From contig NZ_FQXM01000022.1 in NCBI RefSeq assembly GCF_900129965.1, forward strand, positions 7,589 through 71,588: a DNA stretch of 64,000 nucleotides, read 5' to 3'. The position numbers and the translations under genes were made by a program. Origin of the DNA: Clostridium grantii DSM 8605 (GTDB taxonomy: Bacteria; Bacillota; Clostridia; Clostridiales; Clostridiaceae). This document shows positions 18,225 through 26,621 of this stretch, piece by piece; positions within the stretch are counted from its first letter, which is position 1; every line of letters begins with the position of its first letter. A model generated the notes under the pieces. The model saw only the letters and a program-made list of their open reading frames with translations. It searched no databases and had not been told where the DNA came from.

Positions 18225-19399
18225 TAAATTCTAGATATTTTTGTTTTTATGGCTATCTGAGCTACTTCTTTTGCTACAGCTGGAGATACTCTTTTATCAA
18301 AAGCACCTGGAATAATGTAATCTTCATTTAATTCTTCATCTGATATTATTTCTGAAATAGCTTTTGCAGCAGCTAGTTTCATTTCTTCAGTGATATCAGT
18401 TGCTTTTGAATCTAAAGCACCCCTAAAAATACCAGGGAATACTAATACATTATTAATTTGGTTTGCAAAATCAGAACGACCTGTAGCTATTACTCTTGCA
18501 CCGCCTTTTTTTGCTTCTTCAGGCATTATTTCAGGAGTTGGATTTGCCATGGCAAATATTATTGAATCCTTATTCATAGTTGAAACCATTTCAGAATTTA
18601 AAACATTTGGGCCAGAAACACCTATAAAAATATCTTTTCCTTTAATAATATGATTCAATAAACCTGATTCCATAAGTTTGTTGGTTTTTGTAGCTATTTC
18701 AGCTTGAACAGGATTCATCCATTCTGCTCCTTCAACTAATGATCCTTGCTTATCACAAAGGACAATGTTTTTTGCACCATACAAAAGTAATAATTTACAA
18801 ATTGATATTCCAGCTGAACCAGCACCATTAATAACTATTTTTACATCTTCAATATTTTTTTTAACTAATTTTACTGAATTTATAATTCCAGCTAAAACTA
18901 CAATGGCCGTACCATGCTGGTCATCATGAAATACAGGAATATTCAGTTCCTCTTTTAGGCGTCTTTCTATTTCAAAACATCTAGGAGCGGATATATCTTC
19001 TAAATTTATTCCACCAAAAGTTGGGGCTAAGTATTTTACTGTTTTTACTATTTCATCTACATCTTTTGTATCAAGACATATTGGAAATGCATCCACATCT
19101 GCAAATTCTTTGAATAAAATAGCTTTTCCTTCCATAACCGGCATAGCTGCTTCAGGACCGATATCACCAAGACCAAGTACGGCAGTTCCATCAGATACAA
19201 CTGCAACTAAATTTCCTTTTGATGTATATTTATATACATTTTCTTTGTTTTCATGAATTTTTCTGCAGGGCTCAGCAACACCAGGCGTATAGGCGGTACT
19301 TAAGTCATCTTTATTTTGTATTTTTAATTTAGAAACTACAGATATTTTTCCTTTTTTTTCTTCATGCATTTGTAATGCCAAGGCATTGTAATCTAGCAT
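18224..19399 (-). CDS. NAD(P)-dependent malic enzyme (malate dehydrogenase, decarboxylating)
   Basis: A 391-residue cytoplasmic enzyme that converts malate to pyruvate and CO2. Seen: the N-terminal catalytic stretch with SDGTAVLGLGDIGPEAAMPV (about 65-85), the metal-binding region GINLEDISAPRCFEIE and FHDDQHGTAI (about 158-167), and the NAD-binding GAGSAGISICKLLL (about 190). Length matches the short bacterial form without a phosphotransacetylase tail. A ribosome binding site GGAGGAATT precedes the ATG at 19399. It is transcribed alone. Cofactor preference is not decided. Confidence 0.95.
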   Translation of the reverse strand: MLDYNALALQMHEEKKGKISVVSKLKIQNKDDLSTAYTPGVAEPCRKIHENKENVYKYTSKGNLVAVVSDGTAVLGLGDIGPEAAMPVMEGKAILFKEFADVDAFPICLDTKDVDEIVKTVKYLAPTFGGINLEDISAPRCFEIERRLKEELNIPVFHDDQHGTAIVVLAGIINSVKLVKKNIEDVKIVINGAGSAGISICKLLLLYGAKNIVLCDKQGSLVEGAEWMNPVQAEIATKTNKLMESGLLNHIIKGKDIFIGVSGPNVLNSEMVSTMNKDSIIFAMANPTPEIMPEEAKKGGARVIATGRSDFANQINNVLVFPGIFRGALDSKATDITEEMKLAAAKAISEIISDEELNEDYIIPGAFDKRVSPAVAKEVAQIAIKTKISRI

Positions 19400-19599
19400 A
19401 ATAATTCCTCCTTAAATTCATTTTTAAGATTATATATTATATAGTAGCAGATTAAATTTTATTTTAATAATATAATTTGCTTATGATTCAATAGTTTTAA
19501 ACTATTCAAGAATAATTAAAGCTAAGAAATGCTGCAATAGCATATGTGAAGTATGTAGTCAATGTGGTATAAAAATTTATTAGTATAAACAGGTGATTA

Positions 19600-19626
19600 T
19601 TGACATATAAGCCAGGTTGATATAAT
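19600..19626 (+). promoter_or_regulatory. Possible promoter of the chemoreceptor gene
   Basis: TTGACA at 19600-19605 and TATAAT at 19621-19626, but with a 15-nt spacer, shorter than usual. The rest of the 369-nt gap is AT-rich without other signals. Confidence 0.45.
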
Positions 19627-19768
19627 ATATAGATATATGTATAATAAGCTAATTTAATGTAAAATTAAAAAGAATTCAAAAGACCATTATAATTAATTGA
19701 AAAGTACATTCTTTTGCGTATTAAAAATGGGCTTAAATAAATAAAATCAAATTAGGAGTGAATACGAA

Positions 19769-21544
19769 ATGAAAATGTTTACTTATTTTAAAGGGAAATT
19801 TAAAAAGAAAGAACGCAAATCTAGTAATACTTTTAAAAAAGTTAAATTAAGAAGTAAATTCAAGTTTCTAAAAAAATTGAACTTATTAGCGGCTTTTAAG
19901 AATATTAAATTAGCAAAACAATTAATAAGTGCTTTTGTATTAATAGGATTGGTAAGTTCATTTGTAGGTTTAGTTGCTTTGAAAAATATGAATAGCACTA
20001 ATAAAAATTCATTAGAAATATATGAAAAAAGACTTTTACCAATTACATATGTATCAGAAGTTCAAAAGAATATATTACTTATAAGAGCTAAGCATTTATA
20101 TATGTTGTCTGAAAAAGATACAACTAAAATAGAACAAACAATGGATGAAATAGAAGAATTAACGTTGGGATACCAGGAAATGATTAAAAAATATAAAGAA
20201 AGAGATTTAACAAAAGATGAGAATGTTGAGTTAATAAAACTGGATTCGAGTTTAACTAATTATAATCGTTTTGCTATGATTTATGAAATTACTTTAAAGA
20301 AAGGTGATTATGAGGGTGCTTTAGTTTTTGTAAGTGATTTTAATAGTGCATGGGACGTGGTTAGTGAAAATATAGATAATTTAATAGAATTAAATAAACA
20401 ACAAGCTGTGGTTTTGTTAGAAGATAGTCAAACTAATTTTAGTGATTCATATGTCAGCATGATAGTTATTATTTTTATGGCTTTAATAGTAGCAATTGTT
20501 TTTGGTATGGTTATTTCAAGGTCAATTAGTAAACCAATAAATAAGTTGTTACATGCATCAGAGCGGATTGCAGAAGGAAATTTGGATATAGAAATTGATA
20601 TTGAAAATAAAAATGAAATTGGTATTTTAGGAGAAGCTTTTAATACCATGACTAATAATATAAATGAAGCTTTATTTAATATTAATGAAGCAGCAGAACA
20701 AGTAGCAAGTGGTTCGAATCAGGTTGCAAATTCTAGTATGTCATTATCACAGGGTGCAACAGAGCAAGCAAGTTCTGTAGAACAATTATCAGCAACTATA
20801 GAAGAAATTTCAAAGCAAACAAAGCAAAATGCAAAAAATGCTAATTTAGCAAAAGATATTACGGAGAAAGCTAGAAATAATGCTCAAGATGGCAAAAATC
20901 AAATGGAGGATATGTTAAAAGCTATGGCTGAGATTAACGAATCTTCTATGAATATTTCAAAAATAATTAAAGTTATAGAAGAAATTGCTTTCCAAACAAA
21001 TATACTAGCTCTTAATGCAGCTATTGAAGCTGCCAGAGCAGGACAATATGGCAGGGGTTTTGCAGTAGTAGCAGAAGAAGTTAGAAATCTTGCACTTCGT
21101 TCATCAAATGCTGCAAAAGAAACAACGGAAATGATAGAAGGCTCTGTTAAAAAAGTTGAAGGAGGTACAAAAATTGCAAACAGAACTTCAGACGCTCTTA
21201 ATAAAATAGTTGAAGATGTTTCTCAAGCTGCTAGTTTAGTAGGTAATATCGCTTTGGCTTCAGTTGAACAAGCAATAGGAGCTGAGCAAGTAAACAGAGG
21301 AATTACTCAAATAGCCAATGTAGTTCAAACTACTTCAGCTACATCAGAAGAAACAGCTTCAGCTAGTGAAGAACTTTCCGGACAGGCGTCTATGCTTAAA
21401 GAACAAGTAGGAAAATTCAAATTAAAGAATAATGGACAGGCACTTCTGCTGAATTATGTTGAAAGTGAAGAACAAGAAATAGATGAATACAGTGAAGAAA
21501 TTAAAAAGATCAGAAAAGTTGAAAGAATAGAATTAGAAAATTAG
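19769..21544 (+). CDS. Methyl-accepting chemotaxis protein
   Basis: A 591-residue chemoreceptor. Order: a long Lys-rich cytoplasmic N-terminus (about 1-48), membrane helix (about 50-72), extracellular four-helix-bundle sensor (about 73-210), second helix (about 222-243), HAMP, and a signalling domain with the strictly conserved tip FQTNILALNAAIEAARAGQ near 410-428. The N-terminal tail has roughly 20 lysines or arginines in 48 residues, which is unusual, as receptors normally begin within ten residues of the first helix. A later start is possible, but only the ATG at 19769 has a good AGGAGTGAA site. The C-terminus is acidic without a CheR-docking pentapeptide that I recognise. Confidence 0.94.
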   Translation: MKMFTYFKGKFKKKERKSSNTFKKVKLRSKFKFLKKLNLLAAFKNIKLAKQLISAFVLIGLVSSFVGLVALKNMNSTNKNSLEIYEKRLLPITYVSEVQKNILLIRAKHLYMLSEKDTTKIEQTMDEIEELTLGYQEMIKKYKERDLTKDENVELIKLDSSLTNYNRFAMIYEITLKKGDYEGALVFVSDFNSAWDVVSENIDNLIELNKQQAVVLLEDSQTNFSDSYVSMIVIIFMALIVAIVFGMVISRSISKPINKLLHASERIAEGNLDIEIDIENKNEIGILGEAFNTMTNNINEALFNINEAAEQVASGSNQVANSSMSLSQGATEQASSVEQLSATIEEISKQTKQNAKNANLAKDITEKARNNAQDGKNQMEDMLKAMAEINESSMNISKIIKVIEEIAFQTNILALNAAIEAARAGQYGRGFAVVAEEVRNLALRSSNAAKETTEMIEGSVKKVEGGTKIANRTSDALNKIVEDVSQAASLVGNIALASVEQAIGAEQVNRGITQIANVVQTTSATSEETASASEELSGQASMLKEQVGKFKLKNNGQALLLNYVESEEQEIDEYSEEIKKIRKVERIELEN

Positions 21545-21562
21545 TTTTAAAGGAGCGATTTT

Positions 21563-21793
21563 ATGAAAAAAGGAATGGGTACTGCTATAATAATTACTAT
21601 TTTTATGGGAATTATTATATTTGGATATGGATATGCATTAGTTTTTGGATTATTATCATCGGAAACTCCTTTGATTTTTATTATCATTGCTATTTTGATT
21701 TTTGTTACAATAATGTGGGCATTAATTATTAATTTAATAGAAAGAATAAAAGAAATAAGGGAGGAAGATAAGGATGATCTTAGTAAATACTGA
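21563..21793 (+). CDS. Small membrane protein, function unknown
   Basis: A 76-residue protein with two predicted membrane helices (about 6-28 and 36-60) and a charged C-terminal tail (ERIKEIREEDKDD). The ATG follows AAAGGAGCG. It overlaps the next gene by 20 nt and follows the chemoreceptor by 18 nt. The overlap suggests translational coupling with the YbjQ-like protein, a pairing seen in other Firmicutes. No function can be assigned. Confidence 0.8.
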   Translation: MKKGMGTAIIITIFMGIIIFGYGYALVFGLLSSETPLIFIIIAILIFVTIMWALIINLIERIKEIREEDKDDLSKY

Positions 21794-22085
21794 TTATGTA
21801 AGCGGAAAAGAAGTGGAAACATTATCAATAGTTAAAGGTTCAACAGTACACTCTAAAAATGTAGGTAAAGACCTTTTAAGTGGATTAAAAACTTTAGTAG
21901 GTGGCGAAATTGTGGCTTATTCAGAAATGATGAATGAAGCAAGAGCTATAGCTACTAAAAGAATGGTAAAAGAAGCAGAACAATTGGGTGCAGAGGCTGT
22001 TATAAATATTAGATATGCTACAAGTGCTATAATGCAAGGCTCTGCTGAAGTGATAGTGTATGGAACTGCGGTTAAATTTAAGTAA
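21774..22085 (+). CDS. YbjQ/UPF0145 family heavy-metal-binding-domain protein
   Basis: A 103-residue cytoplasmic protein of the YbjQ (DUF74) family, recognised by LVNTDYVSGKEVE at the start, SKNVGKDLLSGLKTLVGGE (about 28-46), EARAIATKRMVKEAEQLGAE and VINIRY. Members form pentamers; the biochemical role is unknown despite the old 'heavy-metal-binding' label. The start ATG at 21774 follows GGAGGAAGATAAGG within the end of the small membrane protein gene. Confidence 0.92.
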   Translation: MILVNTDYVSGKEVETLSIVKGSTVHSKNVGKDLLSGLKTLVGGEIVAYSEMMNEARAIATKRMVKEAEQLGAEAVINIRYATSAIMQGSAEVIVYGTAVKFK

Positions 22086-22136
22086 TAAAATATTTTTAAA
22101 ATAAAAATATAAAGATTGTTTAAAGTCAAGTAGTGA

Positions 22137-22188
22137 ATAATAAAAAGTAAAGTGAGAATTTCTCGACTTTACTTTTTATTATTATATT
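22137..22188. terminator. Long terminator hairpin
   Basis: 18-bp stem AATAATAAAAAGTAAAGT / ACTTTACTTTTTATTATT around a 12-nt loop, followed by ATATTTTT. It ends the YbjQ-like transcript and could also serve the minus-strand small gene. Confidence 0.85.
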
Positions 22189-22276
22189 TTTAATTATTTG
22201 TTTGATGTTTTTGATTAGTTTATTTTGAATCAAACTTTTTTTATTCCTTTTTTAGATATAAAATAATATTTTTAAC

Positions 22277-22384
22277 CTATTTTTCTTTTTTAGGTTCATT
22301 TAAATTATTATTGTTACCTTTATCTTTTTGTTTTTTTCCAAAAGCAGATTTTTGTTTGTTAGATAACTTTTCTTTGAAACCCAA
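22277..22384 (-). CDS. Putative 35-residue basic small protein
   Basis: The minus strand has a strong AAAGGGGTGAG ribosome binding site 5 nt before a TTG at 22384. This opens a frame reading MGFKEKLSNKQKSAFGKKQK then DKGNNNNLNEPKKEK and a TAG stop. The product is short, Lys/Asn-rich and has no cysteine or membrane segment. I do not recognise a family. The strong site and isolated position in an otherwise empty 436-nt gap argue for a real gene, but it could be chance. Confidence 0.45.
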   Translation of the reverse strand: MGFKEKLSNKQKSAFGKKQKDKGNNNNLNEPKKEK

Positions 22385-22528
22385 TTAGCTCACCCCTTTC
22401 TATTTTCTATTCTAGATATATTATTCCAGATTAATTTACATTTATTCATTTAATTTTAGAGGAAAAGATAAATAAATATGAGATTTTTTGTGCATAATAA
22501 AGACATTATATTATAAAGGAGAATGGTT

Positions 22529-22771
22529 ATGGAACAAGCAAATACTATGTCGGTAGTTAATGATCAAGGTCAATCTATAAATATTGAAATAATTGATGCA
22601 ATAAAGATAGGAAAATCTAAGTATGTTATAGTATCCGGTGAAAATTCTGATGAAGCTCATGCTTATAAAGAAGTAACAACTCATGGTAAAACCGAATATG
22701 AATCAATTGGAAGTGGAACAGAATTCAAAAAAGTTTTGGAAGCATATAATTCTAAGCATACTGATATATAA
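22529..22771 (+). CDS. DUF1292 family protein (YrzB-like)
   Basis: An 80-residue acidic cytoplasmic protein of the DUF1292 family, recognised by VVNDQGQSINIEIIDAIKIG, KYVIVSGE and the final extended strands ending in FKKVLEAY. The second ATG (22529) is preferred because AGGAG lies 7 nt before it but only 2 nt before the ATG at 22523. Function of the family is unknown. A second DUF1292 protein with a His/Cys-rich head is at 43845-44240. This gene has its own terminator and no functional neighbours. Confidence 0.88.
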   Translation: MEQANTMSVVNDQGQSINIEIIDAIKIGKSKYVIVSGENSDEAHAYKEVTTHGKTEYESIGSGTEFKKVLEAYNSKHTDI

Positions 22772-22803
22772 AAAACTTGCGACGTATTGTCGCAGGTTTT
22801 TTG
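22770..22803 (+). terminator. Terminator of the DUF1292 gene
   Basis: AAAAAACTTGCGAC / GTCGCA-GTTTTTT hairpin with a 5-nt loop and T tail. Confidence 0.9.
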
Positions 22804-22945
22804 TATTATAGAGAATAAAACTTAATTTAAAAAAATATTGTGTATCAGTAGATATTTCTATGATATAATAAAAGCTAAATATTATAAAAAATCAATTATT
22901 CTGAACTTGTTTTATAATTAAATATAATTAAAAAGGGGAGTAGAA

Positions 22946-24277
22946 ATGAAAACACTTGAAAAAAAATATGGTCTATGGACGGCAATTGCGATGGTAGTAG
23001 GAGTTGTAATTGGATCAGGGGTATTTTTTAAAGCAGACGACGTTTTAGCTTTAACGAAAGGAAATTTAATTCTTGCACTTTTAGCATGGATAATTGGTGC
23101 TATTTCAATGATATTTGGTTCTTTGGTATTTGCAGAATTTGCACAAAGAATTGAAAAGGCAAATGGAATTGTTGATTATTCTGAAGAAGCTTATGGTGAA
23201 AAATTTGGATATATGGTTGGATGGTTTAAAGGGATAGTTTACTATACACCACTTTCAGCAATAGTTGCATGGGTTGCAGCTTTGTACACATTAGTGCTAT
23301 TTGGAAGTCAAAACCCAGATAACTCTCCTATGACTTGGATACTTGCAATAATTTATTTGGTAGCAGGATATGCACTAAATTATTATTCACCAATTTTATC
23401 TGGCAAATTTCAGGTTACAACTACTGTGGTTAAACTTATACCATTAGCATTAGTTGCAATTGTAGGTAGTATATCAGGATTATCAAATGGAATTATGGTA
23501 GAAAATTTTTCTAATGCTGCAAAATCTATAGGTAGCGGAACTGGAACATTAGCTTCGGCAGTTGTTGCCACTGCTTTTGCTTATGAAGGATGGATTGCTG
23601 CAACAACAATTAATAATGAAATAAAGGATGCTAAGAAAAACTTACCTAAGGCTTTAGTAATAGGAGCAATTGTAGTATTTACTGTATATATTACTTATTT
23701 CTTGGGCATTTCAGGAAGCTTAGCTACTGGTACTATAGTTGCAGAAGGAAACAATGCAATAAGCATGGCAGCAAATAGTTTGTTTGGAAGTACCGCGGGA
23801 GTAATATTAACAGCTTTTGTTGTAGTTTCTTGTTTAGGAACATTAAATGGACTAGTTATATCAAGTATTCGTACTTTGTTTTCACTAGCTATTAGAAATC
23901 ATGGTCCAGCTCCTAAGCTTTTAGGAAAAGTTAATACAAAATCAGATATGCCACCTTATACAACAATATATGCATTTTTAGTAACAATTGTATATGGAGT
24001 CATTTGGTATGGAAGTTTGAATAATTGGTTCGGACAATATATTGGCTTAGATGAAATTCCAATAGTTTTAATATATGGTTTGTACATTTTTCTTTATGTA
24101 TGGTATATGAAAAAATTCACAGATTTAAATAAATGGAGAAGATTTGGTATACCAAGTTTTGCTATTATTGGTTCATTGATAATAGTTTATGGTGGTGTAA
24201 GTAATCCAAGCATAGGAATTTATCTTATAATTTCAATTGCGCTTATCTTGCTTGGTTTGGTTTTCTACAGAAAATAA
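22946..24277 (+). CDS. APC-superfamily amino acid permease
   Basis: A 443-residue transporter with about twelve membrane helices. The N-terminal family motif IAMVVGVVIGSGVFFKADDV (about 15-35) and LLAWIIGAISMIFGSLVFAE (helix 2) are typical of the APC family; helix 6 contains ATAFAYEGWIAATTINNEIK, with the usual AFAYEGW element before KNLPKAL. It imports or exchanges amino acids; substrate unknown. The start follows AAAAGGGGAG. It is monocistronic with its own terminator. Confidence 0.93.
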   Translation: MKTLEKKYGLWTAIAMVVGVVIGSGVFFKADDVLALTKGNLILALLAWIIGAISMIFGSLVFAEFAQRIEKANGIVDYSEEAYGEKFGYMVGWFKGIVYYTPLSAIVAWVAALYTLVLFGSQNPDNSPMTWILAIIYLVAGYALNYYSPILSGKFQVTTTVVKLIPLALVAIVGSISGLSNGIMVENFSNAAKSIGSGTGTLASAVVATAFAYEGWIAATTINNEIKDAKKNLPKALVIGAIVVFTVYITYFLGISGSLATGTIVAEGNNAISMAANSLFGSTAGVILTAFVVVSCLGTLNGLVISSIRTLFSLAIRNHGPAPKLLGKVNTKSDMPPYTTIYAFLVTIVYGVIWYGSLNNWFGQYIGLDEIPIVLIYGLYIFLYVWYMKKFTDLNKWRRFGIPSFAIIGSLIIVYGGVSNPSIGIYLIISIALILLGLVFYRK

Positions 24278-24289
24278 TTTAGATATACA

Positions 24290-24321
24290 AAAATAAGCTC
24301 AGTTAATCTGAGCTTATTTTA
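24290..24321 (+). terminator. Terminator of the amino acid permease gene
   Basis: Perfect 13-bp stem AAAATAAGCTCAG / CTGAGCTTATTTT with a 5-nt loop. Confidence 0.9.
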
Positions 24322-24350
24322 TAATTGCATTTGTTTTTTGAGGTGATAAT

Positions 24351-25808
24351 ATGAAAATTAGATCTAAGTTTAATATAATAACATTAGTTTTTAGCGTGTT
24401 AGTGATTATAACTAGTTCAATAGTTATAAAACAAATTAACATGAATGGGTACATGGAAGCAGAAATGAATGTATTTAATTACAAACTAGATAGAGTTAAG
24501 CAAAATTTAATAAATATAGAGGAAGAACTGGAATATATAAACAATGATTGGGCAAAATGGAATGATACATATAATTTTATATTGGGACAGTATCCAGAAT
24601 ATATTGATTCAAATATAACTATCCAAACTTTTTATGATTTAGAATTAAATTATTTGCTCATTGAAAATGATAAAGGTGAAATTTTATATGGAGCTGAACA
24701 TTCTAAAGAAGATGATGAAATTTCATTAATTCCAGATAAAATAGTAGAAGAATTCAATAAATATAAAGATACTTATGGTATTATGCTTTTTGAAGATAAG
24801 TATATTGTGTATTCCTCAAAGTCAATCACAGATAATAAAGGATTAGCCAAACCTATTGGACAAATTGTAATGGCTTTTGAGATAGACCAAGATTTAATAG
24901 AAGATTTATCTGAAAAATCTTCGTTGGATTTTACCTTTGAAACAATAGAAGAACCACAATATCAAGAAATTATAAAAAAGATAGACAAAAATATAAGCCA
25001 AGGAATAGTATATATACCTTTTGTTAATAGCGAGAGTTATATAAAAATAACAGTGGAACTTTTTAATGATATAAGTAATCTTGGTACAAAAAACTCTAAC
25101 TTTACAATAATTGTCATTACGCTTGTTCTTTTCTTTTTTGGAATTATGATTTATATTTCACTAAATAAAGTAATAATTTCAAAGTTAGATAGATTGACTA
25201 AACAAGTTAGAAAAATTACTAATAATGAAAATATAAATAATAGAATTAATATAAATGGAAATGATGAATTCACAGAATTATCAACGGATATAAACCTTAT
25301 GCTTGATGAAATTAAAATAGTAAATAGTAAATTAAATCAACAAGCTCAATTTGATGAGATGACAGGAGTGTTAAATAGAAGAGCAGGCTTAGATAGGCTT
25401 ACAAAAGCAATAGATAAAAAGCATACTCTAGGAGTGAATTTAATTATTTGTTTTATTGATATCGATGGACTAAAAAAAGTCAATGACAATTTTGGACACG
25501 CTTATGGAGATATGCTAATTAAATTTGTAGTGGAAGCTATTAACAAAATAAGAATATCTTCAGAAAATATTGTTAGATTAGGTGGAGATGAATTTTTAAT
25601 TATTTTTCAAGATAGTACTATTGAAAAATCTAAAATACAACTTGCTCAAATTATTAATGAGGTTGACAATATTAATAATACCATGGAAATGCCTTTTAAA
25701 ATTTCTTTTAGTTATGGGATTGAAGAGTATAAAAGCATTTGGAAAATAGATGAGTTTGTAGAATCAGCTGATAAGAAGATGTACGAAGATAAAAGGAATA
25801 AAAAATAA
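24351..25808 (+). CDS. CHASE4-HAMP-GGDEF diguanylate cyclase
   Basis: A 485-residue membrane enzyme making c-di-GMP from two GTP. Order: helix at about 8-27, an extracellular CHASE4 sensor (about 45-200; NNDWAKWNDTYNFI is the family hallmark), a second helix (about 252-272), HAMP-like linker, and GGDEF domain (about 335-485). The active-site motif is intact as RLGGDEF near 409-415, with DIDGLKKVNDNFGH upstream. The usual inhibitory I-site (RxxD just before the motif) is absent; the place reads SSEN. Feedback inhibition by c-di-GMP at that site is therefore not expected. The start follows TTGAGGTGA. Confidence 0.93.
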   Translation: MKIRSKFNIITLVFSVLVIITSSIVIKQINMNGYMEAEMNVFNYKLDRVKQNLINIEEELEYINNDWAKWNDTYNFILGQYPEYIDSNITIQTFYDLELNYLLIENDKGEILYGAEHSKEDDEISLIPDKIVEEFNKYKDTYGIMLFEDKYIVYSSKSITDNKGLAKPIGQIVMAFEIDQDLIEDLSEKSSLDFTFETIEEPQYQEIIKKIDKNISQGIVYIPFVNSESYIKITVELFNDISNLGTKNSNFTIIVITLVLFFFGIMIYISLNKVIISKLDRLTKQVRKITNNENINNRININGNDEFTELSTDINLMLDEIKIVNSKLNQQAQFDEMTGVLNRRAGLDRLTKAIDKKHTLGVNLIICFIDIDGLKKVNDNFGHAYGDMLIKFVVEAINKIRISSENIVRLGGDEFLIIFQDSTIEKSKIQLAQIINEVDNINNTMEMPFKISFSYGIEEYKSIWKIDEFVESADKKMYEDKRNKK

Positions 25809-25846
25809 TTGATAGTCATATGTAAATATATAAACAATAAAAGTTC

Positions 25847-25894
25847 TATAGGTATCCCATTGTGAAACTTAATAGTTGAACTGGGATACCTATA
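25847..25894. repeat. Stem-loop repeat copy A
   Basis: A perfect 13-bp inverted repeat, TATAGGTATCCCA at 25847-25859 and TGGGATACCTATA at 25882-25894, around a 22-nt loop containing TGTGAAACTTAATAGTTGAA. It may act as terminator of the cyclase gene, but no T run follows and a diverged relative lies at 15992-16096, so it looks like a dispersed repeat. Confidence 0.75.
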
Positions 25895-25914
25895 TCTATC
25901 ATTGGATAAAAGTA

Positions 25915-25960
25915 TTGACTTATAAAAATTTGAAGGTTAACATATACTCATATGAGTATA
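25915..25960 (+). promoter_or_regulatory. Promoter and 18-bp ArsR-type operator of the lone arsR gene
   Basis: TTGACT at 25915-25920, 17-nt spacer, TAACAT at 25938-25943. Immediately after is a perfect palindrome TATACTCATATGAGTATA at 25943-25960, the form of operator expected for ArsR/SmtB repressors. The half ATATGAGTATATT recurs in front of the ars operon at 35473. Confidence 0.75.
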
Positions 25961-26006
25961 TTAATTTATACATACTTAAGATAATAGAGTAAGGAGAAAT
26001 TGTAAA

Positions 26007-26354
26007 ATGGATAATTTAACAAATTTATTTAAAGTTTTATCAGATGAAACTAGACTTAGAATATTGGTACTCTTGTATAATAGAGAATTATGTGTGTGCC
26101 AAATACAAGGCATATTAGAGGAGTCACAACCAAAAATTTCTAAACATTTGGGAAAACTTAGGGATTTAGGTTTTGTTAAGGATGAGAGAAAAGAACAATT
26201 TATTTATTATTCTTTAATAGAAAATAAAATGTTATATGAAATACTTAAAAGTATTATTGAGAATTATCATGAGAATATTTTAATTAAGGATATTGAAAGA
26301 CTAGGTAAAGCAGATGAAATTAAAGAAATTAAAATTAACGGAATTAAAAAATAG
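26007..26354 (+). CDS. ArsR-family metalloregulator (lone copy)
   Basis: A 115-residue winged-helix repressor. The N-terminal region has LFKVLSDETRLRILVLLYNR, followed by ELCVCQIQ, where the CxC pair (about 31 and 33) is the arsenite/antimonite-sensing motif of ArsR. The recognition helix lies in ESQPKISKHLGKLRDLG. The start follows AAGGAGAAATTG. No transporter or reductase gene follows; a terminator and the iron importer come next. It probably represses itself through the adjacent palindrome, and perhaps the ars operon at 35.5 kb. Its own target other than itself is unknown. Confidence 0.93.
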   Translation: MDNLTNLFKVLSDETRLRILVLLYNRELCVCQIQGILEESQPKISKHLGKLRDLGFVKDERKEQFIYYSLIENKMLYEILKSIIENYHENILIKDIERLGKADEIKEIKINGIKK

Positions 26355-26440
26355 ATAGAAGTTTAATATCAGCAAATGATGTAAAAGTAGAATAAATTAA
26401 GAAATTTTTATAGTAAAAAAGGGATAACTTTATAATAGTA

Positions 26441-26474
26441 AAACACCTAGTTACATGGCCAGGTGTTTTTTTTG
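26441..26474 (+). terminator. Terminator upstream of the iron ABC operon
   Basis: AACACCT / AGGTGTT hairpin with a run of eight Ts, ending the lone arsR transcript. Confidence 0.85.
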
Positions 26475-26529
26475 TGTTAATAAATTATAAAAAATATTGT
26501 TGATAGAAAAAAAATAAATTAAAAAACTA

Positions 26530-26588
26530 TTGACATGATAATGATTTTCAATTACAATAAGCGAGTAGATTGAGAATGGTTATCAATT
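26530..26588 (+). promoter_or_regulatory. Fur-regulated promoter of the ferric iron ABC operon
   Basis: TTGACA at 26530-26535, 17-nt spacer, TACAAT at 26553-26558. The spacer is a Fur box, TGATAATGATTTTCA at 26536-26550, one mismatch from the 15-mer TGATAATNATTATCA. A second, weaker box TGAGAATGGTTATCA is at 26571-26585. Iron repression is the direct inference. Confidence 0.85.
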
Positions 26589-26621
26589 AAAAAATACATA
26601 AATGTTCAGGAGGAACAAAGG

